The notes under the pieces: generated by a model
The model's input: only the letters and a program-made list of their open reading frames with translations
What the model was told of the DNA's origin: nothing
The model's database searches: none
Virus record (IMG/VR): IMGVR_UViG_3300005529_001117
Span: 1-28,703 of that record
DNA from: a virus
DNA length: 28,703 nt
Reading direction: 5' to 3' (one strand)
Part shown: positions 5,266-11,927 of the stretch, in pieces
Layout of the letters: every line of letters begins with the position of its first letter
Position numbering within the stretch: position 1 is the first letter of the stretch
Made by a program: the position numbers and the translations under genes

Positions 5266-7410
5266 ATGGCCATCTCGCACAAAGATCTGCTCGAGACGGC
5301 GCGCAAGCGCTTTGCGCTGGCGAAGTCGGAAGAGGAGGAAATCCGGCGCGAGGCCAAGAAGGACCTGGCGTTTCTGGCCGGCGAGCAGTGGGACGCGCGC
5401 ACGAAGCACGAGCGCGAGAGGGCGGGCCGGCCGGCGCTGGTGATCAACAAGCTGCCCACCTTCGTCCAGCAGGTGGTGAACGACGCGCGGTCGAACAAGC
5501 CCGCGATCAAGGTATCGCCCAAAGAATCAGGCGTCAACACCGATACGCGCGACGTGGTGCAGGGCCTGATCCGGCATATCGAGTACGACTCCGACGCCGA
5601 CGTGGCGTATAACACCGCCGAAGAGTACGCAGTCTCGTGCGGGTTCGGCTACTACCGCCTGGTCACGGAGTATTGCGAGGAGCGCAGCTTCGATCAGGAA
5701 ATCAAGATCAAGCGCATCGCCGATCCGTTCACGGTGTACTTTGATCCGGCGGCGAAGGAAGTGGACCGCTCCGACGCCGACTGGTGTTTCGTGGTCGAGT
5801 CCTACTCGAAAGACGAGTTCGCCGCGCGCTGGCCCAAGGCCGAAGCGTCGAGCTCGAATTTCTTCGCGGGCGCGAGCGATGAGGACGGCTGGTTCACCGA
5901 AGATCAGGTGCGCGTGGCCGAGTATTGGTACGTCGAGATGGAGCCGCGCACGCTGGTGCTGCTGTCGACCGGCGAGACCGCCTTCGACGACGAGCTGCCC
6001 GAGGAGCTGCCCGAAGGCGTCGAGGCGCTGAAAGAGCGCGAGGTCACGGTGCGCACGGTGAAGTGCGCGGTGATCAACGGCCAGGAAGTGCTTGAAGAGA
6101 ACGACTGGCCGGGGCAGTGGATCCCGATCGTGCCGGTATGGGGCAAAGAGCTGATGGTCGACGGCAAGCGCAAGCTGTTCTCGCTGATCCGCTGGCAGCG
6201 CGACCCGCAGCAGCTCTTTAACTACTACAAAACGGCGATGGCCGAAACGGTGGGCCTGTCGCCCAAGGCGCCGTGGATCGGCGTCGAAGGCCAGTTCGCG
6301 GGCCATGAGGCCGAGTGGCAGACGGCGAACTTGGCGCTGCATCCGTACCTGGAATACAAGCCGGTATCGCTCAACGGGCAGCCGGCGCCGCCGCCGCAAC
6401 GCCAGGTTTACGAGCCGCCGATTCAGGCGCTCTCGGTGGGCGCGATGCAGGCGTCGGACGATATGAAGGCGACGGCGGGGATTTTCGATGCGTCGCTGGG
6501 CGCGCAGGGCAACGAGACGTCGGGCATCGCGATCGCGCGCCGGCAGCGCGAATCGGATGTCGCCAATTTTCATTTTCTCGACAACCTGGCGCGCGCGCAG
6601 CGGCATACGGGCCGCATGCTGATCGACCTGATCCCCAAGATCTACGACACCGAGCGCGAGATCCGCATCCTGGGTGAAGACATGAAGGAAAAAGTGGTCC
6701 GGGTGAATCGACACTACGTCGATGAAGCGGGCCGTGAGCGCTATTACGACCTGGGAATCGCGAAATACGACGTGACGGTGTCGACCGGGCCAAGCTACAC
6801 CACGGCGCGCCAGGAAGCCTTCGACATGCTCACGCAGTTTGCGCAGGCCTACCCGGCGCTGTTGCAGATGGCGGGCGACATCGTGTTCCGCAATTCCGAT
6901 ATTCCGGGTGCCGATCAGCTCGCCGAGCGGTTTCAGAAGATGCTGCCGCCGCAATTGCAGCCGCAGAGCGATCAGGCCATTCCGCCACAGGCGCAGGCCA
7001 TGATGGCCGAGCAACAGCAGCTCATTCAGCAGTTGGGCGATGCGCTCAAGGGAGTGAATGAAACGATCCGGACGAAGCAGATGGAACTGCTATCGCGCGA
7101 GCGCATCGAGACCATGCGCATCCAGGCAGATCTGATCAAGACCGAAGCACAGATCAATAGCAAAGAAGCGCAGGCGATGCTGCAAGCCGAGATGCAGGCC
7201 ATCCAGCAGAAGCTCGATCAACTGCATGAGGCCGAGATGATGGACACCGAGCACGAGCAGCAGAGGCGCACGCAGCAGGCCGACCAGGCGCACCAGTTCG
7301 GGATGCAGGCGGTCGCCGCCGGCCAGGAGCAGGATATGGCGGCGCTCAACCAGCAGTTCAACCCCGAATTGATGCCGAATGAGAACGGACAGGCGCTGCC
7401 GGCGACGTAA
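5266..7410 (+). CDS. P22-like portal protein
   Basis: A 714-aa portal protein, the dodecameric ring at the capsid vertex through which DNA enters and leaves. Size and sequence fit the P22 gp1 portal family (about 725 aa). The N-terminal region reads KDLAFLAGEQWD (about 26-37), RAGRPALVINKLP and VNDARSNKP; then come DPFTVYFDP, DADWCFV and the core around ETVGLSPKAPWIG and NETSGIAIARRQRESD. From about residue 560 to the end the sequence is glutamine-rich and helical, matching the long C-terminal barrel of P22-type portals. I chose ATG 5266 over an in-frame TTG at 5263. No strong Shine-Dalgarno sequence is visible. The gene is separated from terL by the leftward brnT island, whose promoter lies just upstream. 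Confidence 0.92.
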   Translation: MAISHKDLLETARKRFALAKSEEEEIRREAKKDLAFLAGEQWDARTKHERERAGRPALVINKLPTFVQQVVNDARSNKPAIKVSPKESGVNTDTRDVVQGLIRHIEYDSDADVAYNTAEEYAVSCGFGYYRLVTEYCEERSFDQEIKIKRIADPFTVYFDPAAKEVDRSDADWCFVVESYSKDEFAARWPKAEASSSNFFAGASDEDGWFTEDQVRVAEYWYVEMEPRTLVLLSTGETAFDDELPEELPEGVEALKEREVTVRTVKCAVINGQEVLEENDWPGQWIPIVPVWGKELMVDGKRKLFSLIRWQRDPQQLFNYYKTAMAETVGLSPKAPWIGVEGQFAGHEAEWQTANLALHPYLEYKPVSLNGQPAPPPQRQVYEPPIQALSVGAMQASDDMKATAGIFDASLGAQGNETSGIAIARRQRESDVANFHFLDNLARAQRHTGRMLIDLIPKIYDTEREIRILGEDMKEKVVRVNRHYVDEAGRERYYDLGIAKYDVTVSTGPSYTTARQEAFDMLTQFAQAYPALLQMAGDIVFRNSDIPGADQLAERFQKMLPPQLQPQSDQAIPPQAQAMMAEQQQLIQQLGDALKGVNETIRTKQMELLSRERIETMRIQADLIKTEAQINSKEAQAMLQAEMQAIQQKLDQLHEAEMMDTEHEQQRRTQQADQAHQFGMQAVAAGQEQDMAALNQQFNPELMPNENGQALPAT

Positions 7411-7417
7411 CAGTTCC

Positions 7418-7433
7418 GGCCCACGGGTGGGCC
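7418..7433 (+). terminator. Hairpin after portal gene, possible weak terminator
   Basis: A perfect 6-bp GC stem GGCCCA/TGGGCC (7418-7423/7428-7433) with a 4-nt loop sits 7 bp after the portal stop. Only TTG follows, so termination would be weak; it may reduce read-through or stabilise the upstream mRNA end. Confidence 0.4.
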
Positions 7434-7457
7434 TTGTACGCCCGGAATTGAATCCAC

Positions 7458-8360
7458 ATGAGTGACGAACCACAAACACCGGAACCGGTGATACCCGAGG
7501 ACTACCTGGCGTACGAGCGCTGGCGCGAGACCGGGGAATTGCCGGCCGAAAGCAAGCCAGAATCTTCCGCGGCGCCGGACGAAGCCGAGAAGGCCGAGCC
7601 GGAAGCCAAAACCGCCGAGGAGTCGGAACCCTCTCAACCGGAGCAGGAAACCAAGGAAGGCGACGAGGACGAGAAGCCGCAGCCGAAAGGCGGCTTCCAG
7701 CGCCGCATCGACAGACTGACACGCGAAAAATACGAGCTCCAGGCCCAACTCGAGGCCGCGCAACGGCAACTGGCGGCCAAGCCCGCTGCGCCTGCCGAAG
7801 CGCCCAAGCCCGCACCGAACGGCAAGCCCAAGCTCGAAGACTACGACACGCACGAGGAGTTTGTCGAAGCGCTGACGGACTGGAAGATCGCGCAGAAGAC
7901 GCAGGAGTTCAGCGAGCGCGCGGCGCGCGAGAAAGCGCAGGCCGAACAGCAGGCCAAGCAGCAGACCTGGCTGGAGCGCAAGGCCGAGGCGGCGAAGCGA
8001 ATCCCGGATCTGGAGGAAGTGCTCGATCAGGAGCTGCCGCTTACGCCCGCCATGCGCGATACGATCCTCGAATCCGAGAAGGGGCCGGACCTGGCCTACT
8101 GGCTGGGCACGCACCCGACCGAATGCGCCCGCATCGCGAAGCTCTCGCCGCTCGCCGCAGCGCGCGAGCTAGGCCGCGTGGAAGCGTCTTTCGAAAAACC
8201 GCCTGCGCCGGAATCGAAGAAAGTCACCAACGCGCCCAAGCCGATCAAACCCGTAGCCGGGGCCAAATCCGCCGCGCCGCCGAATGTCTACGACGAGGCG
8301 ACCGCGGCCGATTACCCGGCATGGGAGCGAGCGAGACTGGCGCAACTCAAGAGGAGTTAG
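7458..8360 (+). CDS. P22 gp8-like scaffolding protein
   Basis: A 300-aa highly charged, helical protein between portal and coat genes, the position and length (P22 gp8 is 303 aa) of the scaffolding protein that directs procapsid assembly and then leaves. The N-terminal third is acidic and low-complexity (E/P/A-rich, residues 1-78). A helical section follows: RRIDRLTREKYELQAQLEAAQ (82-102) and THEEFVEALTDWK (131-143). Then comes a long alanine/glutamine coiled coil (about 145-175). The C-terminal 40 residues are basic and proline-rich (PKPIKPVAGAKSA), consistent with the basic coat-binding end of scaffolds. No catalytic motif is present. The start is an ATG 48 bp after the portal stop, without a strong Shine-Dalgarno sequence. 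Assignment relies on position, size and composition more than on a unique motif. Confidence 0.82.
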   Translation: MSDEPQTPEPVIPEDYLAYERWRETGELPAESKPESSAAPDEAEKAEPEAKTAEESEPSQPEQETKEGDEDEKPQPKGGFQRRIDRLTREKYELQAQLEAAQRQLAAKPAAPAEAPKPAPNGKPKLEDYDTHEEFVEALTDWKIAQKTQEFSERAAREKAQAEQQAKQQTWLERKAEAAKRIPDLEEVLDQELPLTPAMRDTILESEKGPDLAYWLGTHPTECARIAKLSPLAAARELGRVEASFEKPPAPESKKVTNAPKPIKPVAGAKSAAPPNVYDEATAADYPAWERARLAQLKRS

Positions 8361-8363
8361 GAA

Positions 8364-9575
8364 GTGGCTAATAGTTTGCTGACGCCGCAGGTCATCACCA
8401 ATGAGCTGCTGCGGAGATTTAAGAACAACTTAGGGTTCGCAGGCGCGGTCTCGCATGAGTGGGAAGACCGCTTCGCCGTAAGCGGCGCGAAGATCGGCGA
8501 CACCATCAAGCTGCGCATGGCGCCGAAATTCGTCGCCGTCAAATCGGCCATTTTGAGCATTCAGGACGTCATCGAGCCCAACAAGACCCTGACGTTGAAC
8601 ATTCAGGCGCACGTGGGCTTCCAGTTCACCAGTAAAGACCTGACGCTGACCATCGACCGCTTCCGCGAGCGTTACCTGGAAAGCGCGGCCATCGCCCTAG
8701 CCAACATCGTGGACGTCGACGGCCTGACGCTCGCGTATCAGACGACGCCGAACTCGGTGGGCACGCCGGGCACGGTTCCCAGCGCGCTGCGCACCTACTA
8801 CCAGGCGGGTCAGAAGATCGATGAGAACTCCGCGCCGCTCGACGACCAGCGCACGGTGGTGATCTCGCCGGCGATGCAGACCGAGATTCTGGACGCGACC
8901 AAGGGCCTGTTCAATTCGCAGGTGCAGATCAAGAACCAGTACGAGCGGGGCCGCATGGGCATTGCGGCGGGCTTCAACTGGGTGATGGATCAGAACGTGC
9001 GCACCCACACGGTGGGCCAGCAGGGCGGCACGCCGCTGGTCAACGGCGCGTCGCAGACCGGATCGACGCTGGTGACCGACGGCTGGACTGCGGCCGCGGC
9101 GAACCGGCTGAAGATGGGCGACACCTTCACGATTGCAGGCGTGTACGCGGTGAATCCCGTATCGGGCGATCCGCTGGGGAGCCTGCAATCGTTCACCGTC
9201 ACGGCCGATGTGAGTTCGGACGGCTCCGGCAACGCGACCATTCCGATCTATCCGGCGATCGTGACTTCGGGCGCCTCCAAAACCGTGAGCAATTCGCCCG
9301 CCGATAACGCGGCGATTACCGTCAACGGCGCGCCTTCGACCGCGAGCCCGCAGGGGATCGCCTTTCACAAGGATGCCTTTACCCTGGCGATGGCGCCGCT
9401 GGAGCTGCCACAGGGCGTGCATTTCGCGGCCAAGCAGCAGGACCCGGATACCGGCGTCTCGATCCGCATGGTGAGCGCGTATGACATCATCAACGATGTC
9501 TTCGCGACCAGATGCGACATTTTGTACGGCTGGGCGGCCACGCACCCCGAGTGGGCCTGCCGCATCGCCAGTTGA
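8364..9575 (+). CDS. Major capsid protein, P22 coat (gp5) family
   Basis: A 403-aa major coat protein of the HK97-fold P22 coat family. The N-terminal segment ANSLLTPQVITNELLRRFKNN, the strand GDTIKLRMAPKF and the spine-helix region LTIDRFRERYLESAAIALAN (about 92-112) are characteristic. The middle section DQRTVVISPAMQTEILD leads into MGIAAGFNWVMDQNV. The inserted beta-rich section (about 225-330, with AVNPVSGDPLG and SFTVTADVSSDGSGNA) corresponds in position to the extra domain of P22-type coats. The GTG start at 8364 is supported by GAGGAG at 8351-8356. Strong translation signals and a terminator immediately downstream (9612-9637) suit the most abundant virion protein. Confidence 0.92.
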   Translation: MANSLLTPQVITNELLRRFKNNLGFAGAVSHEWEDRFAVSGAKIGDTIKLRMAPKFVAVKSAILSIQDVIEPNKTLTLNIQAHVGFQFTSKDLTLTIDRFRERYLESAAIALANIVDVDGLTLAYQTTPNSVGTPGTVPSALRTYYQAGQKIDENSAPLDDQRTVVISPAMQTEILDATKGLFNSQVQIKNQYERGRMGIAAGFNWVMDQNVRTHTVGQQGGTPLVNGASQTGSTLVTDGWTAAAANRLKMGDTFTIAGVYAVNPVSGDPLGSLQSFTVTADVSSDGSGNATIPIYPAIVTSGASKTVSNSPADNAAITVNGAPSTASPQGIAFHKDAFTLAMAPLELPQGVHFAAKQQDPDTGVSIRMVSAYDIINDVFATRCDILYGWAATHPEWACRIAS

Positions 9576-9611
9576 CGTTGCTGTGGTAGCTTACTTGCCT
9601 CTAGGTGCTAC

Positions 9612-9637
9612 GGGGCGGCCCGGCCGCCCCATTTTTT
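9612..9637 (+). terminator. Strong intrinsic terminator after the coat gene
   Basis: A perfect 7-bp all-GC stem GGGGCGG/CCGCCCC (9612-9618/9624-9630) with a 5-nt loop is followed by ATTTTTT (T-run 9632-9637). It would lower expression of the downstream head-completion genes relative to coat unless antitermination operates. Confidence 0.85.
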
Positions 9638-9655
9638 GGAGGAAAGGACCATCAG

Positions 9656-9901
9656 ATGAAAGCCGAATTTCCCAAAATGCTGTATCACCGTACGGAGAAT
9701 CCCCGGATCGTGAACGATCCCTCCGAGCTTGAAGCGCTGGGGCCGGACTGGAAAGAATCGCCGGCCGAGTTTGACATGCACCGCGAAACCGAGGAGAGCT
9801 TCAAGCGGCGCACGGAGCAGGCGCAGGGCCTGGCCAAGCCGGCGGCGGATGAAGACGCAGACGAAGCCGTCGAGGCCGCGCCCAAGAGCCGAAAGAAATG
9901 A
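9656..9901 (+). CDS. Small virion-module protein after coat (81 aa)
   Basis: An 81-aa charged protein beginning KAEFPKMLYHRTENPRIV, followed by LEALGPDWKESPAEFD (about 26-41) and an acidic/alanine-rich, then lysine-rich end. Small proteins with a PKMLYH-like start are often found after coat genes in P22-like and other podovirus-type prophages; the function is unknown to me. I chose the ATG at 9656 because GGAGG (9638-9642) and an AAAGGA element lie just upstream. The alternative GTG/CTG-type extension runs through the terminator hairpin. The stop overlaps the next ATG by 4 bp (9898-9901). Confidence 0.8.
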   Translation: MKAEFPKMLYHRTENPRIVNDPSELEALGPDWKESPAEFDMHRETEESFKRRTEQAQGLAKPAADEDADEAVEAAPKSRKK

Positions 9902-10287
9902 CGGCCCAGGAACTGATCAACGGCGCGCTGCGGTTGATCGGCGTGATCGCGGCGGGCGAAACGCCGTCGGCCGATGAATCGGCCGACGCGCTCGCCGCGT
10001 TCAACGCCATGATCCAGAACTGGAACGAGGGGATCGCGAAGGCGCTTGCGGGTTCGTACGCGAGCGTGATCTACACGTTCAATCCGCTGGCGACGTACTC
10101 GGACCTGAGCGATACGATTTCACTGCCGGGCGGCTGGCTGCGGGCGCTGCGCTATAACCTGGCGGTCGATCTGGCGCCCGAGTACGGGCGGCCGCTCGAT
10201 CCCGCGGTGGTGACGATGGCGAACCAGTCGCGCATCGCGCTGATGACGGTTGTGGGGCCGGTGGCGGCCACGGCGGCGGGAGCGTAG
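9898..10287 (+). CDS. P22 gp4-like tail accessory factor, copy 1
   Basis: A 129-aa protein of the P22 gp4 type (packaged DNA stabilisation / tail accessory factor), which extends the portal and closes the DNA-filled head. Helices at the N terminus (AQELINGALRLIGVIAAGE, then SADESADALAAFNAMIQNWNE, residues 3-44) are typical of this head-completion fold. The C-terminal segment SLPGGWLRALRYNLAVDLAPEYGRP (split around 75-99) is shared with the next gene product. ATGA overlap with the upstream gene indicates coupling. Downstream, 2 bp separate it from the second copy. P22 has one gp4, so two adjacent versions are unusual; this copy lacks the middle domain of the longer one. Confidence 0.8.
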   Translation: MTAQELINGALRLIGVIAAGETPSADESADALAAFNAMIQNWNEGIAKALAGSYASVIYTFNPLATYSDLSDTISLPGGWLRALRYNLAVDLAPEYGRPLDPAVVTMANQSRIALMTVVGPVAATAAGA

Positions 10288-10289
10288 CC

Positions 10290-10994
10290 ATGGCCACCGT
10301 ACTCGATGCGCTGATCCGCCCGGCGCTGCGCATGATCGGGCAGCTTGGGCCGGGCCGCGGCGCCGGACCCGCGGAGCTGGTCGACGCGCTGGGCGTGCTC
10401 AACCGGATGCTGGACGCATGGTCGACCGAGCGGCTGAACGTCTACACGATCCGGCCGGACGTGTACAACCTGATCGCGGGCCAGCAGACCTACACGATCG
10501 GGCCGGGCGGGGATTTCAACGCGCCGCGTCCGGTGCGCATCGAGGAAGCGAATTTGCGCCCGGCGCTCAACCCGGATCAGCGCGTGCCGCTGGAGGTCAA
10601 GAGCGGGCTCGACTGGTCGCGGCAGAATCTGCCGCCGGTGACGTCGACGATGCCCGGCACGCTCTACTACGATGCGCAGGCGCCGCTCGGGAACATCCGG
10701 CTGTGGCCGGTTCCCTTGTACGCGGATCAATTGGAGCTGTTCACCTGGCAGCAGCTCGGGCAGTTCAATGCCGTGAGCGATACCGTGGCGCTGCCGCCGG
10801 GATACGCGGACGCGATCGCCTCGAATCTGGCGTGCAAGCTCGCGCCCGAGTGGGGCAGGCCCATCCGGCCCGATGTGTATCAGATGGCCGTCGATTCCAA
10901 GGCGCGGATTCAATCGCTGAACACGCCGGCGCTCACGATGACACCCGACAGCTTTGGGCTCAAGGGGCGCGGGTTTTCGATTCTGACGGGATAA
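10290..10994 (+). CDS. P22 gp4-like tail accessory factor, copy 2
   Basis: A 234-aa homologue of gp4-type head-completion proteins and a paralogue of the preceding gene. The N-terminal helices LIRPALRMIGQLG and PAELVDALGVLNRMLDAWS (7-46) align with copy 1. Then RLNVYTIRPDVYNLIAGQQTY leads into a beta-rich middle (about 48-160, with PLEVKSGLDWSRQNLP and TLYYDAQAPLGNIRLWPVP) absent from copy 1. The C-terminal ALPPGYADAIASNLACKLAP and EWGRPIRPDVYQMA (about 166-200) again match copy 1. It probably forms a ring beneath the portal. Length is greater than P22 gp4 (166 aa). It starts 2 bp after the upstream stop. Confidence 0.82.
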   Translation: MATVLDALIRPALRMIGQLGPGRGAGPAELVDALGVLNRMLDAWSTERLNVYTIRPDVYNLIAGQQTYTIGPGGDFNAPRPVRIEEANLRPALNPDQRVPLEVKSGLDWSRQNLPPVTSTMPGTLYYDAQAPLGNIRLWPVPLYADQLELFTWQQLGQFNAVSDTVALPPGYADAIASNLACKLAPEWGRPIRPDVYQMAVDSKARIQSLNTPALTMTPDSFGLKGRGFSILTG

Positions 10995-10999
10995 GAGAA

Positions 11000-11191
11000 A
11001 TGGCCGTCGACTTAGTCAGTCTTTTCGTCGTGATCGTGGTGCTGGGCCTCGTCTGGTATCTGGTCACGACGTACATCCCGATGCCGCCCGGCGTGCGCAC
11101 CGTGATCACCGTGGTGGCGGTGCTGATTCTGTGCCTGTGGCTGCTGCACGTGTTCGGGGTGAGTTCGATCGTGGTGCCGGTGCGCAGATAG
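11000..11191 (+). CDS. Small two-helix membrane protein (Thivi_2564-like)
   Basis: A 63-aa integral membrane protein with two hydrophobic helices: residues 4-24 (DLVSLFVVIVVLGLVWYLVTT) and 34-54 (TVITVVAVLILCLWLLHVFG). The short loop YIPMPPGVR joins them. The pattern, including the PMPP turn, matches small membrane proteins annotated as Thivi_2564 family in bacteria and phages; their function is unknown. In a head-gene context it could be a membrane moron or an early holin-like protein, but nothing beyond topology supports a lysis role. The ATG at 11000 lies 5 bp after the upstream stop, with only a short GAGA as possible ribosome binding site. It is the last rightward gene before the hicAB island. 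Confidence 0.75.
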   Translation: MAVDLVSLFVVIVVLGLVWYLVTTYIPMPPGVRTVITVVAVLILCLWLLHVFGVSSIVVPVRR

Positions 11192-11221
11192 ATCCCGATG
11201 CGGAATAGGCTTCAGCATGCA

Positions 11222-11656
11222 TCACGCCGCGTTTTCCACGGCCAGCACGACGCTCTGGCCGAGCACCTCGAGGGCTGCCTGGAGTTTTTCCGGCTTGGTC
11301 GCGTGATCCGGGTCCAGCATCCTACGCACCACGGTTTCGCGCACGCCGAGCTTGCGGGCGAGCGCGGAGTTGTTCATGCCGAGCTCGCGCATCCGCCAGT
11401 AGAGTGCCAGCTTCGGCGCGACCCAGAGCGGCACGGGGACCAGTTTTTGCCCGCGCTTTGGCGCCGACGGACGCGGGATCTCCTGCTTATCCGCGAGCGC
11501 GAACGCGATCGCGCTGCCGAGGCAATCGATCGCTTCCTCGAGCGCCTCTACCGCAGACGCTCCATCGGTCGCCGATCGCGGGAAATCCGGGAAGAGCACC
11601 AGGACTCTGCCATCCTTGTCCTTCCGAAACGTTGCCGGGTAACTCAATGCGAACAT
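11222..11656 (-). CDS. hicB: HicB antitoxin with C-terminal HTH
   Basis: A 144-aa HicB antitoxin. The N-terminal part has the degenerate RNase H-like fold (FALSYPATFRKDKDGRVLV, FPDFPRSATDG, then VEALEEAIDCLGSAIAFAL, residues 2-57) that blocks HicA. A proline/lysine linker leads to an XRE-type helix-turn-helix (RELGMNNSALARKLGVRETVVRRML, about 94-118) for autorepression. The start at 11656 is supported by GGGAGG 5-10 nt upstream; a longer in-frame extension overlaps hicA and is rejected. It lies 11 bp downstream of hicA and ends 30 bp from the Thivi_2564-like gene on the other strand. Its operator is probably the perfect palindrome at 11891-11908. Confidence 0.9.
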   Translation of the reverse strand: MFALSYPATFRKDKDGRVLVLFPDFPRSATDGASAVEALEEAIDCLGSAIAFALADKQEIPRPSAPKRGQKLVPVPLWVAPKLALYWRMRELGMNNSALARKLGVRETVVRRMLDPDHATKPEKLQAALEVLGQSVVLAVENAA

Positions 11657-11667
11657 GGTGACCTCCC

Positions 11668-11880
11668 TTATAGATCGCTGGGCTTGATTCCCAAATCGCG
11701 GCACATTTTGCTGAGCAGGCCTGCGCCGATTTCTTTCTTCGGGTCCTTCAATGCGGTGAAATTCGGACCGAGAAATACACGGCCATGGCTGCCCTTGCCC
11801 TTGCCGGGATCAAACGACATGCTCAAGCCGCGAGTCCTCGCCACTTTACCCAGCCGCCGGAGGAACTCGCTGCCCTTCAT
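11668..11880 (-). CDS. hicA: HicA mRNA interferase toxin
   Basis: A 70-aa HicA-family toxin, a small double-stranded-RNA-binding-fold protein that cleaves mRNA and is neutralised by HicB. Family features are the N-terminal helix KGSEFLRRLGKVART, the loop with the catalytic-type histidine H32 (KGSHGRVFLG) and the C-terminal EIGAGLLSKMCRDLGIK helix (50-66). The usual GSHH has become GSHG, so only one histidine is kept. I chose ATG 11880 over the in-frame ATG at 11898 because the predicted transcription start is 11880 itself. GAGG just upstream of 11880 would serve only if a longer transcript exists. hicA precedes hicB, the common order. The pair lies directly upstream of, and divergent from, the gp10-like gene. 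Confidence 0.88.
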   Translation of the reverse strand: MKGSEFLRRLGKVARTRGLSMSFDPGKGKGSHGRVFLGPNFTALKDPKKEIGAGLLSKMCRDLGIKPSDL

Positions 11881-11886
11881 AGCCTC

Positions 11887-11915
11887 AGTATCGCACATAA
11901 GTGTGCGAGATGCAA
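11887..11915 (-). promoter_or_regulatory. Promoter of hicAB, leaderless
   Basis: On the minus strand TTGCAT (11915-11910) is followed by a 17-bp spacer and GATACT (11892-11887), with the predicted +1 at 11880, the A of the hicA ATG. Spacing, -10 sequence and start-codon position are identical to the brnT promoter. Confidence 0.65.
11891..11908. promoter_or_regulatory. Candidate HicB operator (palindrome)
   Basis: A perfect 7-bp inverted repeat TCGCACA/TGTGCGA (11891-11897/11902-11908) with a 4-bp centre fills the spacer between the hicAB -10 and -35 boxes. It is well placed for repression by the HTH of HicB. Confidence 0.7.
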
Positions 11916-11927
11916 GAGCAACGAATC

